DNA of 64,000 nucleotides. Origin: CAZRCZ01 sp964598765. Lineage in GTDB: Bacteria > Sumerlaeota > Sumerlaeia > MVZB01 > JAJFLK01. The notes beneath the pieces are model-generated. The model did not search any database. It had not been told where the DNA came from and saw only the letters and a list, made by a program, of their open reading frames with translations. The stretch spans positions 95,855 to 159,854 of the forward strand of contig CAZRCZ010000010.1 of the NCBI GenBank assembly GCA_964598765.1, given 5' to 3'. Positions 8,440 to 17,410 of the stretch are shown here, one piece after another. The position numbers and the translations under genes were made by a program. Within the stretch, counting starts at the first letter, position 1; each line of letters opens with the position of its first letter.

Positions 8440-10293
8440 ATGTCACTAACCGCAACCGAAACCCAAGGCGAAGTCGCCCAATCCGCGCCGAAAACCGTCG
8501 TCAACGACGTCGTCATCACCGTCGCCACCTCCAACGGGACGGGGAGCCAATCGGCCAACCTGATCCTCATGCGCTCGATCTTCAACATGGGGATTCCCGT
8601 CAGCGGGAAAAACATGTTCCCCTCCAACATTCAGGGTTTGCCGACGTGGTTCACGGTCCGCGTCAACAAGGAGGGATGGACGGCGCGACGGCGCGACGCC
8701 GACGTTTTCGTGGCGATGAACGCCGAATCGGTCGTCGAGGACGTCGCCGGACTGCGCCCGGGCGCGATCCTGATCCTGAACGAAATCCTCAAGCCCTTTC
8801 TGACCCGCACCGACCTACAAACTTACATTATTCCGTTCGACAAGCTGGTCGTGCCGGTCTGCAAGGACGCCCGTCTGCGCAAAATGGTCGTCAACATCAT
8901 GTATGATGGAGTGCTGGCCTACTTGCTTGACATAGACATGGAGGAGGTCAAGAAAGCGATTGCCAAGCAATTCGCCAAGAAGGCCTCCGCCGCGCAACTG
9001 AACACCGACGCCGCCGTCGCCGGATATGAATGGGCGAAGGAAAATCTCGAAAGGCAAACCCAATTCACCCTGAAACGTTCCACGGCGACGCAGGGCAAGA
9101 TCATCATCGAGGGAAACCAAGCCGCCGCGCTGGGGTTGATGTTCGGCGGGATACAGGTCGTCGGTTGGTATCCGATCACGCCGAGCAGTAGCCTTGCCGA
9201 ATCGCTGATGGATTATCTCCACGATTATCGCAACGATCCCGCGACGGGCAAAGCCACCTACGCCGTGATTCAGGGAGAAGACGAGTTGGCCTCGATGGCC
9301 ATCGTCGTGGGAGCGGGTTGGGCCGGAGCGCGAGCCGCGACGACCACCGCCGGTCCCGGCATTTCCCTCATGGCCGAACTGGCCGGATTGGCCTATTTCG
9401 CCGAAATCCCCTCGGTCATTATTGACGTTCAACGGGTTGGTCCCAGCACCGGCCTCCCGACTCGAACCTGCCAAAGCGATCTTTGGAAGGCCTATCACCT
9501 GTCGCACGGCGACTGCAAACATCCGATCCTGCTTCCGGGCAATGTCGCCGAGTGCTACGAGTTTGCCGCAGAGGCGCTGAATCTTGCCGAGCGACTTCAA
9601 ACGCTCGTCTTCGAACTGACCGATCTCGATCTGGGAATGAACAACTGGATGTCGGATCCGTTCAAACCCCTTGCCAAGCCAATTGACCGCGGCAAGGTTC
9701 TCTCCGCCGCCGATCTGGATCGAATCGGCAAATTCGCCCGCTACAAGGACGTGGACGGCGACGGCATCTGCTATCGCACCCTTCCCGGAACGAAGCATCC
9801 ATTGGCCGCTTATTTCACCCGCGGCACCGGACACACCGAAGAGGCGACCTATTCCGAGAAGCCGCACGATTGGCAAAACAACATGGACCGACTGACGCGC
9901 AAATTCGACACCGCGCGCAAACTCATGCCCAAGCCGGTCATCAAGACAACGCCGGGCGCGGACATCGGCATCATCGCCTTTGGATCAAGCGATCCTGCGG
10001 TTGAAGAAGCCCGTCACATGTTGCACACCCACGACGGAATTGAGACCGATTACCTTCGTCTTCGCGCCCTCCCGATTGACGCCGAGGTCCGCGAATTCAT
10101 CAGGAGCCACCGCGTTGTTTACGTCGTCGAGCAAAACCGCGACGCCCAATGCGCGGCGATTCTCAAGCTGGAATGTCCGGAGCAAACCCTGCGGATCAAG
10201 AACGTATTGCACTACAACGGGCTTCCGATTGACGCCCAATCCATCGTGGACGAAATTTTGATTCAGGAACACAAGGAGAATGGAAAATCATGA
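8440..10293 (+). CDS. korA: 2-oxoacid:acceptor oxidoreductase, fused gamma-alpha subunit
   Basis: 617 residues. Residues ~20-200 form the gamma (POR C) domain with the hallmark TVATSNGTGSQSANLILMRS and GIPVSGKNMFPSN. The rest is the alpha pyrimidine-binding thiamine domain, with ALGLMFGGIQVVGWYPITPSSSLAESL split across a typical YPITPSS motif and later QGEDELASMAIVVGAGWAG and QRVGPSTGLPTRTCQSDL. With the downstream beta subunit it oxidatively decarboxylates a 2-oxoacid (2-oxoglutarate-type most likely) to its acyl-CoA while reducing ferredoxin. The start at 8440 has GGGAGG six bases upstream; the longer frame from 8293 would translate the leader hairpins and is rejected. It overlaps korB by four bases. 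Confidence 0.9.
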   Translation: MSLTATETQGEVAQSAPKTVVNDVVITVATSNGTGSQSANLILMRSIFNMGIPVSGKNMFPSNIQGLPTWFTVRVNKEGWTARRRDADVFVAMNAESVVEDVAGLRPGAILILNEILKPFLTRTDLQTYIIPFDKLVVPVCKDARLRKMVVNIMYDGVLAYLLDIDMEEVKKAIAKQFAKKASAAQLNTDAAVAGYEWAKENLERQTQFTLKRSTATQGKIIIEGNQAAALGLMFGGIQVVGWYPITPSSSLAESLMDYLHDYRNDPATGKATYAVIQGEDELASMAIVVGAGWAGARAATTTAGPGISLMAELAGLAYFAEIPSVIIDVQRVGPSTGLPTRTCQSDLWKAYHLSHGDCKHPILLPGNVAECYEFAAEALNLAERLQTLVFELTDLDLGMNNWMSDPFKPLAKPIDRGKVLSAADLDRIGKFARYKDVDGDGICYRTLPGTKHPLAAYFTRGTGHTEEATYSEKPHDWQNNMDRLTRKFDTARKLMPKPVIKTTPGADIGIIAFGSSDPAVEEARHMLHTHDGIETDYLRLRALPIDAEVREFIRSHRVVYVVEQNRDAQCAAILKLECPEQTLRIKNVLHYNGLPIDAQSIVDEILIQEHKENGKS

Positions 10294-11351
10294 CCACCGC
10301 GACGTTGCCCCCGACCCCGTCCGCCCCCAAGCCGCCCCAACTCAATCGGTTGGGATTGGAAATAAAGGAATACAAAGGAGGGGAATCCACCCTCTGCGCC
10401 GGATGCGGCCACGATTCGATCACCAAGTCCATCATTGATTCCTTCTATGATTTGGGCGTCGAACCGCACATGCTCGCCAAGTTGAGCGGCATCGGTTGCT
10501 CCAGCAAGACGACCGCCTATTTCCTGAACCGCTCGCACGGTTTCAACGCGGTTCACGGTCGCATGGCGGCGTTGGCCGTCGGAACCAACGCGGCCAACCG
10601 CAAGCTGATCAACGTCGGCGTCAGCGGCGACGGCGACACCGCATCCATCGGACTGGGCAATTTCCTGCACATGATCCGCCGCAACACGCCCCTCGTCTAT
10701 GTCATCGAAAATAACGGTTGCTACGGCCTGACCAAGGGACAATTTTCCGCGACGGCGGACAAAGGCTCGGTTCAAAAAGGGGGCGCGGTCAACGAAATGG
10801 CGCCGATTGATTGTTGCGCGCTGGCGATTGAAATGGGTTGCGGTTACGTCGCCCGCTCGTTTTCGGGCGATTTCAAACAGGCGGCGGCGCTCATCAAGGG
10901 AGCCATTGCCCACAAGGGAACCGCGATACTCGACATCGTTTCCCCCTGCATTACCTTCAATAACCACGAAGGCTCGACGAAGAGCTACAAATACGCCAAG
11001 GCGCACGAGGACCCGCTTCACGAATTGGGATTCGTCCCGTATTTCGACGAGGTCCGAGTGGATTACGATCCGGGGACGACGCAAGTCGTGAAACTTCAGG
11101 ACGGCTCGCAGATCACGCTCAAAAAACTTGGACACGATTACGACCCGACCAACCGCGCCAAAGCGCTGGAGCTTCTGCACAAGGCCGAAGAGGAACGACT
11201 CTTCCTGACCGGATTGATCTATTATCATCCCGGACTCAGCCCGATGGACGATCAGTTGCATCTGGTGGACGAACCGCTGTCCACGCTTGCGTCGGATCGC
11301 CTTCGGCCTCCCGATTCCGCGCTGGCGGAGATCATGGAACAATACAAATAG
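10290..11351 (+). CDS. korB: 2-oxoacid:acceptor oxidoreductase, beta subunit
   Basis: 353 residues, starting inside the korA stop (ATGA overlap), so the subunits are translationally coupled. It has the iron-sulfur/thiamine features of KorB/PorB: CAGCGHDSI, LSGIGCSSKT, the pyrophosphate-binding GDG at residues 113-115 in SGDGDTASIGLGN, and IENNGCYGLTKGQFS. It binds thiamine diphosphate and a 4Fe-4S cluster and passes electrons to ferredoxin. Substrate choice among 2-oxoglutarate, pyruvate and branched 2-oxoacids cannot be fixed from motifs alone. The fused gamma-alpha partner resembles 2-oxoglutarate enzymes most. No separate delta ferredoxin subunit is encoded nearby. Confidence 0.9.
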   Translation: MTTATLPPTPSAPKPPQLNRLGLEIKEYKGGESTLCAGCGHDSITKSIIDSFYDLGVEPHMLAKLSGIGCSSKTTAYFLNRSHGFNAVHGRMAALAVGTNAANRKLINVGVSGDGDTASIGLGNFLHMIRRNTPLVYVIENNGCYGLTKGQFSATADKGSVQKGGAVNEMAPIDCCALAIEMGCGYVARSFSGDFKQAAALIKGAIAHKGTAILDIVSPCITFNNHEGSTKSYKYAKAHEDPLHELGFVPYFDEVRVDYDPGTTQVVKLQDGSQITLKKLGHDYDPTNRAKALELLHKAEEERLFLTGLIYYHPGLSPMDDQLHLVDEPLSTLASDRLRPPDSALAEIMEQYK

Positions 11352-11384
11352 TTTCGGTCAGTCTGTCGGATCGTCAAGGAAAGG

Positions 11385-12293
11385 TTATTGGGTCTTGCTC
11401 CCCTCGATCTTCGCTCGAATATCCGCGCCCTCCCAGAACCAAATGCGTCCCCGAACGCTGGCTCGTTTTCCGGCAGGGCAATCGGGGAAAGTCGGATCGG
11501 CGTGCATGCAGGGACACGGAGGATTTTGCCACGGCTTGGAGCGTTCGCACTCGGTGACGATCCAGCGGTGTCCGTCGCGGGAATGGACCGCGCAGGCTCC
11601 GTCGAGGAGAACTTTATTCTCGCCCGTTTGGTCGTTGAAGTCGGGAGCATTTTTGAGAAGGACGCAAAGCTGATTGCGCAAACCGCTCAAGGTTGAGTCG
11701 GTCCCGTTTTCGAGCCAGTATTCATATTCAACCGAATCGTCGCGGGGAAAAACCTTTGCGCCGAAGGAAACCTTGTTGGGCAGATCGCGGCGCGTTTCCA
11801 GCGTGCCATCGGGATTGCGCGTCCAGTCAATCGTTTTTAACTTGATTCCCTTCTGACTCCAGATCGTCGGGACGTGGGTGTGGGCGAGATAGAGCAAGCC
11901 GAGATTGCTGAAAACCGCCTCAGGAAGATCGAAGACGATGTAGCCGGAATCCTTCCAAGGGAGAAAGACGCTGATTTTCGTGTCGCGTTGGGGATCCACG
12001 GCTCCTTCGAGAAATCCGATTCGGGGATGGCGGCCCGGGGGCCAAGGAAGAACTTTGATCGGGGAATTGGGTATTTGATTCGGCGCGATTTCAGGGGTGA
12101 TATTGAATTCGCGCAACTTGTCGCGAATTACCGAAGACTCCATGCCCAAACCCGCCGCGGCTTCCTCGACGGTGTAGCCGTGGTGGCGGATCATGTTATC
12201 CAACCAAAAGCTCAGGTTGTCCTTCATGTCTCCCGCCAGGGAGGAGGATACGACCGAGAAGATGGCTAGGGCAAAGGTCGCGGGACGCTTCAT
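11385..12293 (-). CDS. Secreted protein of unknown function
   Basis: 302 residues with a cleavable signal peptide (ATFALAIFSVVSSSLAGD). A short helical segment GYTVEEAAAGLGMESSVIRD resembles a small helix-turn-helix-like or linker module. The rest is beta-rich, including HTHVPTIWSQKGIKL and a Cys-containing region PPCPCMHADPTFPDCPAGK that could bind a metal or form disulfides. The middle part (VSFGAKVFPRDDSVEYEYWL) resembles copper-monooxygenase-adjacent domains of other secreted proteins in such genomes, but I cannot name the family. It lies 13 bases downstream of the small membrane gene on the same strand. The two are probably one unit, convergent with korAB. Confidence 0.7.
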   Translation of the reverse strand: MKRPATFALAIFSVVSSSLAGDMKDNLSFWLDNMIRHHGYTVEEAAAGLGMESSVIRDKLREFNITPEIAPNQIPNSPIKVLPWPPGRHPRIGFLEGAVDPQRDTKISVFLPWKDSGYIVFDLPEAVFSNLGLLYLAHTHVPTIWSQKGIKLKTIDWTRNPDGTLETRRDLPNKVSFGAKVFPRDDSVEYEYWLENGTDSTLSGLRNQLCVLLKNAPDFNDQTGENKVLLDGACAVHSRDGHRWIVTECERSKPWQNPPCPCMHADPTFPDCPAGKRASVRGRIWFWEGADIRAKIEGSKTQ

Positions 12294-12306
12294 GTGACCG
12301 CCATCC

Positions 12307-12504
12307 TCAGATTCTTTTGAAGAATCCGAGAACCGCGCCGACGCCCGCGCCGATCTCCGCGCCGAGAATCGCGTGCGGCGAAGTAAAGTTCAGCGCGCTG
12401 TGCATCAGCGCGACCTCGACGGCGAAAACAAGGGCGAATCCGATTCCCGCGCCGACCGCCGCCCAGATTGCGACGCGGGTGATCATGCTGAAAAGTCGGG
12501 ACAT
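12307..12504 (-). CDS. Small membrane protein
   Basis: 65 residues with two hydrophobic helices: AIWAAVGAGIGFALVFAVEV (about 12-31) and a glycine-rich one ILGAEIGAGVGAVLGFF. The ATG at 12504 is chosen over the longer frame because AGGAGAA lies seven to eight bases upstream. The longer frame would also translate the hexamer repeat. Glycine zippers of this kind occur in small membrane-stress proteins, but no function can be given. It is the first gene of a two-gene minus-strand unit with the secreted protein. Confidence 0.65.
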   Translation of the reverse strand: MSRLFSMITRVAIWAAVGAGIGFALVFAVEVALMHSALNFTSPHAILGAEIGAGVGAVLGFFKRI

Positions 12505-12542
12505 GGTTTGTTCTCCTGTGCGCCTCTTCCGAGGTCTTTCAA

Positions 12543-12590
12543 GATCATGATTAAGATTAAGAGCAAGATTAAGAGCAAGAGCAAGACGAA
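12543..12590 (+). repeat. Compound hexamer array 1 (GATTAA/GAGCAA units)
   Basis: Eight consecutive six-base units: GATCAT, GATTAA twice, GAGCAA, GATTAA, GAGCAA twice, GACGAA. It lies between a minus-strand gene start (12504) and the P-type ATPase (12732). Three related arrays occur at 15034, 25423 and 33069 in the same orientation. Confidence 0.85.
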
Positions 12591-12669
12591 ATGATGCCGG
12601 AATGATTTCTTGGTGACTTGGTGGTGAAAATGAATCGGGAATAAACAAAATGACATTCATTTACCAGTC

Positions 12670-12699
12670 TTCGCATTTTTTGAATTTTGGCACTATAAT
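12670..12699 (+). promoter_or_regulatory. Candidate sigma70-type promoter of the P-type ATPase gene
   Basis: A perfect TATAAT at 12694-12699 with a TTCGCA -35-like box at 12670-12675 and an 18-base spacer. Initiation near 12706 would leave a ~26-base leader before the ATG at 12732. No obvious copper-sensor dyad is visible. Confidence 0.45.
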
Positions 12700-12731
12700 T
12701 TTACCGTTGCCTCGACACGGCGAACAAAAAG

Positions 12732-14924
12732 ATGAACCCAACGACAACCAATCATCAAACGGAATACGAACTCCGCATCGAAGGAATGCACTGCGCTTCA
12801 TGTGCGGCGAACGTCCAGCGGGCGCTCGCCTCCGTCGCGGGAGTTCGGCAGGCCGAAGTCAACTTTGCGACCAACCACGCCAAAGTTGAGGCGGTGGAAA
12901 GCGTGGATGCGCAGGCGTTGACGCTCGCCGTCCAACGGGCGGGATACAAGGCGGAAGTTTTGACGCAAGAGGAAGAAGCCGATCCCGCCGAGGCGATAGA
13001 AGCCGAGCGCAAGCGCGCGGAAGCCGAAAACCGCGCATGGCGAACGCAATTTATCGGTTCCGCCATTGCGTCGCTGGTTCTCATGTTGACGGCGTCGCTT
13101 CACGCTTTCAGTTGGGGTCACGCCTTGATCGCCAGCGCCATTCAAATTTGGGCGGGGGGGCGATTTTATCGCGGCGCATGGCGCGGATTGGCCGCTCGTT
13201 CGGCCAACATGGACACGCTCATCGCGCTAGGGACAACGGCGGCATGGGGGCAGGGTTTTTGGATGATGGCAAAAGGCGAGCACGCCGCGCATGAATTCAT
13301 GACGGCGCCGATGTTGCTCGCGTTCGTGAGTCTGGGAAAATGGCTGGAAGGGCGAGGCCGGATTCGCGCAGGACAGGCATTAGGGATGTTGCTGGAACTC
13401 GCCCCCTCCAAGGCGCATCTGGTTTCGGCCAACGGCGAAGTGGCCGAGATCGAATCGCTCGCGCTCAAGCCGGGGGATCGTTGCAGGGTCTGGACCGGCG
13501 AGCGCATTCCCGCCGACGGGCGATTGGGGGGCGCTCCCGCTGAAATTGACGAAGGGATGTTGACGGGGGAATCCACTCCCGCGCTCAAGCGGCCGGGCGA
13601 TCCGCTGTTCGGAGGGACGGTCAACGTCGGCTCCGCCTTGACGCTGGCCGTGGAGAAAGTCGGTTCGGCGACGGCGCTCCGACAAATCGCGCGTCGAGTC
13701 GAAGAAGCGCAAAACACGCGCCCCAAGATGCAGGCGTTGGCCGACGCCGTCGCCGCCGTCTTTGTTCCCGTCGTTCTCGCACTCGCGGCGGCAACGTTGT
13801 CGCTGAGTTTGCTTTTCTCGTTGGGAGCCGCCGAATCCATCAGTCGCGCCGTCGCCGTTTTGATTGTGGCGTGCCCTTGCGCATTGGGATTGGCGACGCC
13901 GCTGGCGGTGATGGCCGGTGTGGGCGTCGCCGCGCGGCGCGGAATGATCGTTCGCTCGGCGGAGACGCTCGAAATTTCCAATTCGATCAAGACCATTGTC
14001 TTCGACAAAACCGGAACGCTGACGGTCGGAGCGCCGGAAGTCACCGGATTGTTTCCCACGCCCGATCATGATGAGACCGAATTGCTCGCCGCGGCCGGAT
14101 CGCTGGAAGCCGAAAGTCCGCATCCCATCGCCAAGGCGATTTTATCGTCCGCGCGCTTAAAGGGAATTCCTTCTCGCCCGCTTGGCAAAATCGAAAACGT
14201 GACCGGGCAGGGGCTTCGTTCGCGCTCGCCCGCGCTCGCGCTTGGCTCGGCGGAGTTTCTTCGCTCGGAGAAAGTGGAAATGTCGGAGTTCGCGCCGGAT
14301 GTCCTCAATCGGCAATCGCGGGGAGAAACAATCATCGGCGTGGGTGTTCCGAACGGTCCCTTCGTCGGCGCGATTGCGCTGGCGGATCGAATCAAGCCGG
14401 GTTCGGCTCAAGCGATTGAGGAGCTTCGCGCTCTCGGACTCCGCACCGTCTTGATTTCGGGGGACAGCGAAGGTGCCACACTCGCCGTCGCGCAGTTGCT
14501 GAAAATTGACGATCACCGCGCCCGCGTGGCGCCGTCGGCGAAGGCCGACGCGGTGAAGGCGATGCAAAAAGAGGGCGCAAAAGTGGCGATGGTCGGCGAC
14601 GGCATCAACGACGCGCCTGCCTTGGCGCAGGCCGAATTGGGAATCGCCATGGCTTCGGGGAGCGACATCGCCCAGCAGGCTTCGGGGATCGTTCTGCTCG
14701 GCGGCGATCCGCGCCAAGTCGCGTCGGCGATCCGATTGGCGCGGGCCGTCCGGCGCAAGATGATCCAAAATCTCGCGTGGGCGTTCGTTTACAATCTGGC
14801 GTTGATTCCCATCGCCGCATTCGGACTTCTGCAACCGATCTACGCCTCGGCGGCGATGGCGGCGTCGAGCGTGAGCGTCGTCGGGAACGCGCTGTTGCTA
14901 TATCGCTGGGGACGGGGACGGTGA
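12732..14924 (+). CDS. copA: Copper-type P1B ATPase (heavy-metal exporter)
   Basis: 730 residues in the order of a CopA/ZntA pump. A single N-terminal heavy-metal domain carries GMHCASC (Cys21 and Cys24). Eight membrane helices follow, with the transport motif CPC at residues 381-383 in VACPCALGLATP. The phosphorylation Asp425 lies in DKTGTLT, the nucleotide-domain SPHP motif in ESPHPIAKAI, and the hinge in MVGDGINDAPALAQAELG. CPC with the GMHCASC domain favours Cu(I) export from the cytoplasm over Zn/Cd. The protein lies in the inner membrane. No metallochaperone or CueR/CsoR-type regulator is adjacent. Confidence 0.93.
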   Translation: MNPTTTNHQTEYELRIEGMHCASCAANVQRALASVAGVRQAEVNFATNHAKVEAVESVDAQALTLAVQRAGYKAEVLTQEEEADPAEAIEAERKRAEAENRAWRTQFIGSAIASLVLMLTASLHAFSWGHALIASAIQIWAGGRFYRGAWRGLAARSANMDTLIALGTTAAWGQGFWMMAKGEHAAHEFMTAPMLLAFVSLGKWLEGRGRIRAGQALGMLLELAPSKAHLVSANGEVAEIESLALKPGDRCRVWTGERIPADGRLGGAPAEIDEGMLTGESTPALKRPGDPLFGGTVNVGSALTLAVEKVGSATALRQIARRVEEAQNTRPKMQALADAVAAVFVPVVLALAAATLSLSLLFSLGAAESISRAVAVLIVACPCALGLATPLAVMAGVGVAARRGMIVRSAETLEISNSIKTIVFDKTGTLTVGAPEVTGLFPTPDHDETELLAAAGSLEAESPHPIAKAILSSARLKGIPSRPLGKIENVTGQGLRSRSPALALGSAEFLRSEKVEMSEFAPDVLNRQSRGETIIGVGVPNGPFVGAIALADRIKPGSAQAIEELRALGLRTVLISGDSEGATLAVAQLLKIDDHRARVAPSAKADAVKAMQKEGAKVAMVGDGINDAPALAQAELGIAMASGSDIAQQASGIVLLGGDPRQVASAIRLARAVRRKMIQNLAWAFVYNLALIPIAAFGLLQPIYASAAMAASSVSVVGNALLLYRWGRGR

Positions 14925-14949
14925 CAGGCGGGTGGGGGAGAATGAAGAT

Positions 14950-15033
14950 TAAACACCAAGACACCAAGAATGACGAAGAAGAAAATTTGTGTTTCTTCAT
15001 TGTGGGACTTTGTGTCTTTCAGTCTTTGTGTTT
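14950..15033. repeat. CACCAAG-type inverted intergenic repeat
   Basis: The left arm near 14950-14969 (AAACACCAAGACACCAAGA) and the right arm near 15010-15033 (TGTGTCTTTCAGTCTTTGTG) are imperfect inverted copies of a short-period repeat common between genes in environmental bacteria. It directly abuts hexamer array 2. Confidence 0.55.
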
Positions 15034-15104
15034 GAGCAAGAGCAAGAGCAAGAGCAAGAGCAAGAGCGAGATTAAGATTAAGATTAGGATTAAGATAAAG
15101 AAAG
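15034..15104 (+). repeat. Compound hexamer array 2
   Basis: The cleanest of the four arrays: five GAGCAA units, one GAGCGA, then GATTAA, GATTAA, GATTAG, GATTAA, GATAAA and GAAAG, running straight into the ATG at 15105. The purine-rich end may serve as the ribosome-binding region of the hydrolase gene. Confidence 0.9.
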
Positions 15105-15971
15105 ATGGGGAACGGCAGGCAAAAGGTCCGGCTCAAGATGATCATTGGCGGCGTATTTTTCGGCGTTATCGCGCTCGGTTCGATCCCCGTCGTTTTGCAG
15201 AACAAGATGATTTACTTCCCGAGCCGCTATGATCCGGCCCTCAAGCCGGGCGTCGGCCAGATCAAGGCGTTTCATCCTTACCGCACGCTTGATGGCCGAG
15301 AGCAGTGGGGCTATCTGATCGAACCGACTCAAGACTCAAGTCTCAAGAATCAGGACTCTTCTCGCCCCCGCTTTTATCTCGCCTTCTACGGCAACGCCGG
15401 GACGGCAATGCAGATGGCGGATTTCTTCGAAGACCTTGCGCGGCGAACCGGATGCGGCTTTTTCATCGTGGATTATCGAGGTTATGGTTTCAACGGCGGA
15501 CGACCGACCGAGAGCGGGCTGGTTGCCGACGCGCTCGGAGCCTACGACACGATGAAGAAGGAGGGGCGCTTTGAAAATGGAGTTGGAGTAATCGGCCATT
15601 CATTGGGAGGCGCGGCGGGATTCGCCGTCGCCGAAAAGCGCCATGTGGATCGGCTGATTACCATTTCCGCGTTCACCTCGATTGACGCCATGGCCAAGCG
15701 GACCATTATCTGGCCGTTTCCCTATTTCTGTTGGAATCATTGGCCGAACGACCGGCGGCTGGCCGGGCTGATGCGTCGTCCGCCAGCGGACCGCCCAGCC
15801 GAGATCATTCTTTTTCATGGACGAAAGGATGAAATCGTTCCCTTCGAGATGGGCGAGCAACTTGCCGCGACGCCGGGCAACGGTCTTCAATTCATTCCGC
15901 TGGACAAAGCCATGCACAACGACGCGCACGAGATTGCGAAGGAAGATTTGGCGCGGATACTCAAGAAGTGA
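15105..15971 (+). CDS. Membrane-anchored alpha/beta hydrolase
   Basis: 288 residues. An N-terminal hydrophobic helix (MIIGGVFFGVIALGSIPVVL) anchors the protein. The fold elements are LAFYGNAGTAMQMADF (oxyanion region), VDYRGYGFNGGRPTE, the nucleophile elbow GHSLGG with Ser166, the acid in GRKDEIVP, and His in AMHNDAHE. It belongs to the large serine-hydrolase family that includes BAAT/FrsA-like and YqkD-like enzymes; the substrate is unknown. The start is either ATG 15105, flush with hexamer array 2, or ATG 15138, just before the membrane helix. Around residue 67 a CAAGACTCAAGTCTCAAGAA-like short repeat encodes an odd insertion, TQDSSLKNQDSSR. Confidence 0.85.
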   Translation: MGNGRQKVRLKMIIGGVFFGVIALGSIPVVLQNKMIYFPSRYDPALKPGVGQIKAFHPYRTLDGREQWGYLIEPTQDSSLKNQDSSRPRFYLAFYGNAGTAMQMADFFEDLARRTGCGFFIVDYRGYGFNGGRPTESGLVADALGAYDTMKKEGRFENGVGVIGHSLGGAAGFAVAEKRHVDRLITISAFTSIDAMAKRTIIWPFPYFCWNHWPNDRRLAGLMRRPPADRPAEIILFHGRKDEIVPFEMGEQLAATPGNGLQFIPLDKAMHNDAHEIAKEDLARILKK

Positions 15972-16008
15972 GTTGCAAAGAATACAAAGAGCGCAAAGCG
16001 ACGGAATC

Positions 16009-17028
16009 CTATTCTTGCTCTTTCCGTGTCTTTTGCGGTTCCAGCGCGGCTTTCTTTTGTTCTCCATCCGATTGGGAGGCTTCCAAATTTTTCTTCAATG
16101 CATCGAGCAACTTGCCGTCCCGTCCCTCCTTGGGAGTCGCTAGGATGGTCAAGGTTTTTCCGTCGGTCTTAGCGATTTTGATCCGGCTGTCTTCCCCTTT
16201 TCCCGTATCCCTCTTTTCGAGATGGATCTCTTTCATGGAAGAAAAGGGAAGAGTCACGATCGGATTTTTTAGTTTGCTGTTGTAAATTGCCAGCTTCCGA
16301 CTGGTGACGATGTAGAACCCATCGTCGGGCTTAAGATCGGGAATCGAATAAAGATGAACGACCCGCTCTCCGGCGTCGAGCATCTTCAATTCCTTGATTT
16401 TATCCGCGTATTCATCGGGAAGTTCTATTTCGGGCGTTTCGGACGAACCGACTTTCTTCTCGATTTCCGCGACCCTCGCCTTCAATTCCTGTCCGATCTT
16501 CGGCGATAGAAAATCCAAATCCAGCTTCTGGGGACCCTCCCAAAAGATGACGCAGTCCACTCCGAACAGAATCAGAACGACCATCGCTCCGACGAATTGG
16601 AACAACATGGTCAGAATGGACGGCACGGGGGCTTCGGACCGGCTACGAATGATGTGATAGCTGAAGGCGCCGACGGCGCCGTTGATGAAGATCAAGGTAA
16701 ACGCCAAGGAGATCAGCAGAGCCGAGGTTCCCCGGACGCCATTCACGATCTGCTGAACCTCATACATGATGGCTTCGCCGCACAGCAGAACCGAACAAAG
16801 GCGGCTCTTGAGCAGAATTCCCATCGAAAGGAGGATGCAAAAAACTCCTTTAAGAAATGCGATTGTTCCGAAGCGAGCGGCCGCCTCCTCGCTCAATCCG
16901 AATTCGTCGCGGATGGATTCGCTCGCCCCCAATATAATGCCTGCTCCCATCAAGAGCGCGGCAAAGACCAAACCGCAAACCCAAGCGCCGCGGATTTTCT
17001 TCTGTGTATTCTCCAGATCAAGTTCCAT
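16009..17028 (-). CDS. Membrane protein with C-terminal soluble domain, unknown function
   Basis: 339 residues. Four hydrophobic helices lie in the first ~165 residues (WVCGLVFAALLMGAGIILG; IAFLKGVFCILLSMGILL; ALLISLAFTLIFINGAVGAF; LFQFVGAMVVLILFGVDCV). They are followed by a charged linker and a beta-rich C-terminal part (FYIVTSRKLAIYNSKLKNPI, FSSMKEIHLEK) resembling a bacterial PH-like domain. The end is Lys/Glu-rich. It is convergent with the alpha/beta hydrolase, with 37 bases between stops. No catalytic motif is visible. Confidence 0.7.
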   Translation of the reverse strand: MELDLENTQKKIRGAWVCGLVFAALLMGAGIILGASESIRDEFGLSEEAAARFGTIAFLKGVFCILLSMGILLKSRLCSVLLCGEAIMYEVQQIVNGVRGTSALLISLAFTLIFINGAVGAFSYHIIRSRSEAPVPSILTMLFQFVGAMVVLILFGVDCVIFWEGPQKLDLDFLSPKIGQELKARVAEIEKKVGSSETPEIELPDEYADKIKELKMLDAGERVVHLYSIPDLKPDDGFYIVTSRKLAIYNSKLKNPIVTLPFSSMKEIHLEKRDTGKGEDSRIKIAKTDGKTLTILATPKEGRDGKLLDALKKNLEASQSDGEQKKAALEPQKTRKEQE

Positions 17029-17410
17029 CTTTCAGGACCCTTTTTGACTTCGCTCTGTTTGGAAACCGAAAATTTCAGCCGACATCCCATTGATGCCGGG
17101 AAGAACCGAATGGTAGAATCCTAGGTGAATTCGTTGGGGAAAAACAAGCCTCAACGAGCTGGCACACGAAGGAAAGCGTGTTTACCTCTACCTAGGGGAG
17201 GAATCTCACTTTTCCGAGGGAGGCGAGCCAAAGCGCTAGAGGACGCCAAGGGCGTCCCGGATCACAGCCCAAGGTTGCCGAGCAGAGCGAAGCTACCTTG
17301 GGCCATCGGCCACATCACCGCAACCCCCACAGGGGTTGCGCAATTTCTCGAGAAAGTAAAATGTATCTGGAGCAACTCTACCACGGCGGATTCGTCGCTA
17401 GAGGTCAAAC
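17029..17410. repeat. Intergenic hairpin cluster
   Basis: A 380-base gap upstream of folP with three perfect hairpins: GGACGCC/GGCGTCC (17241-17257), CCCAAGGT/ACCTTGGG (17268-17302) and GCAACCCC/GGGGTTGC (17320-17339). The ordered hairpins and the surrounding text resemble a composite palindromic repeat found between genes in Verrucomicrobia- and Planctomycetes-like genomes. There is no coding evidence. Confidence 0.55.

Noticed and set aside
12543..15104. Proteins with SKSKSK/KIKIK or LALALA tails read from the hexamer arrays
   Set aside because: These frames exist only because six-base repeats are open in several phases; none has an independent start or domain.
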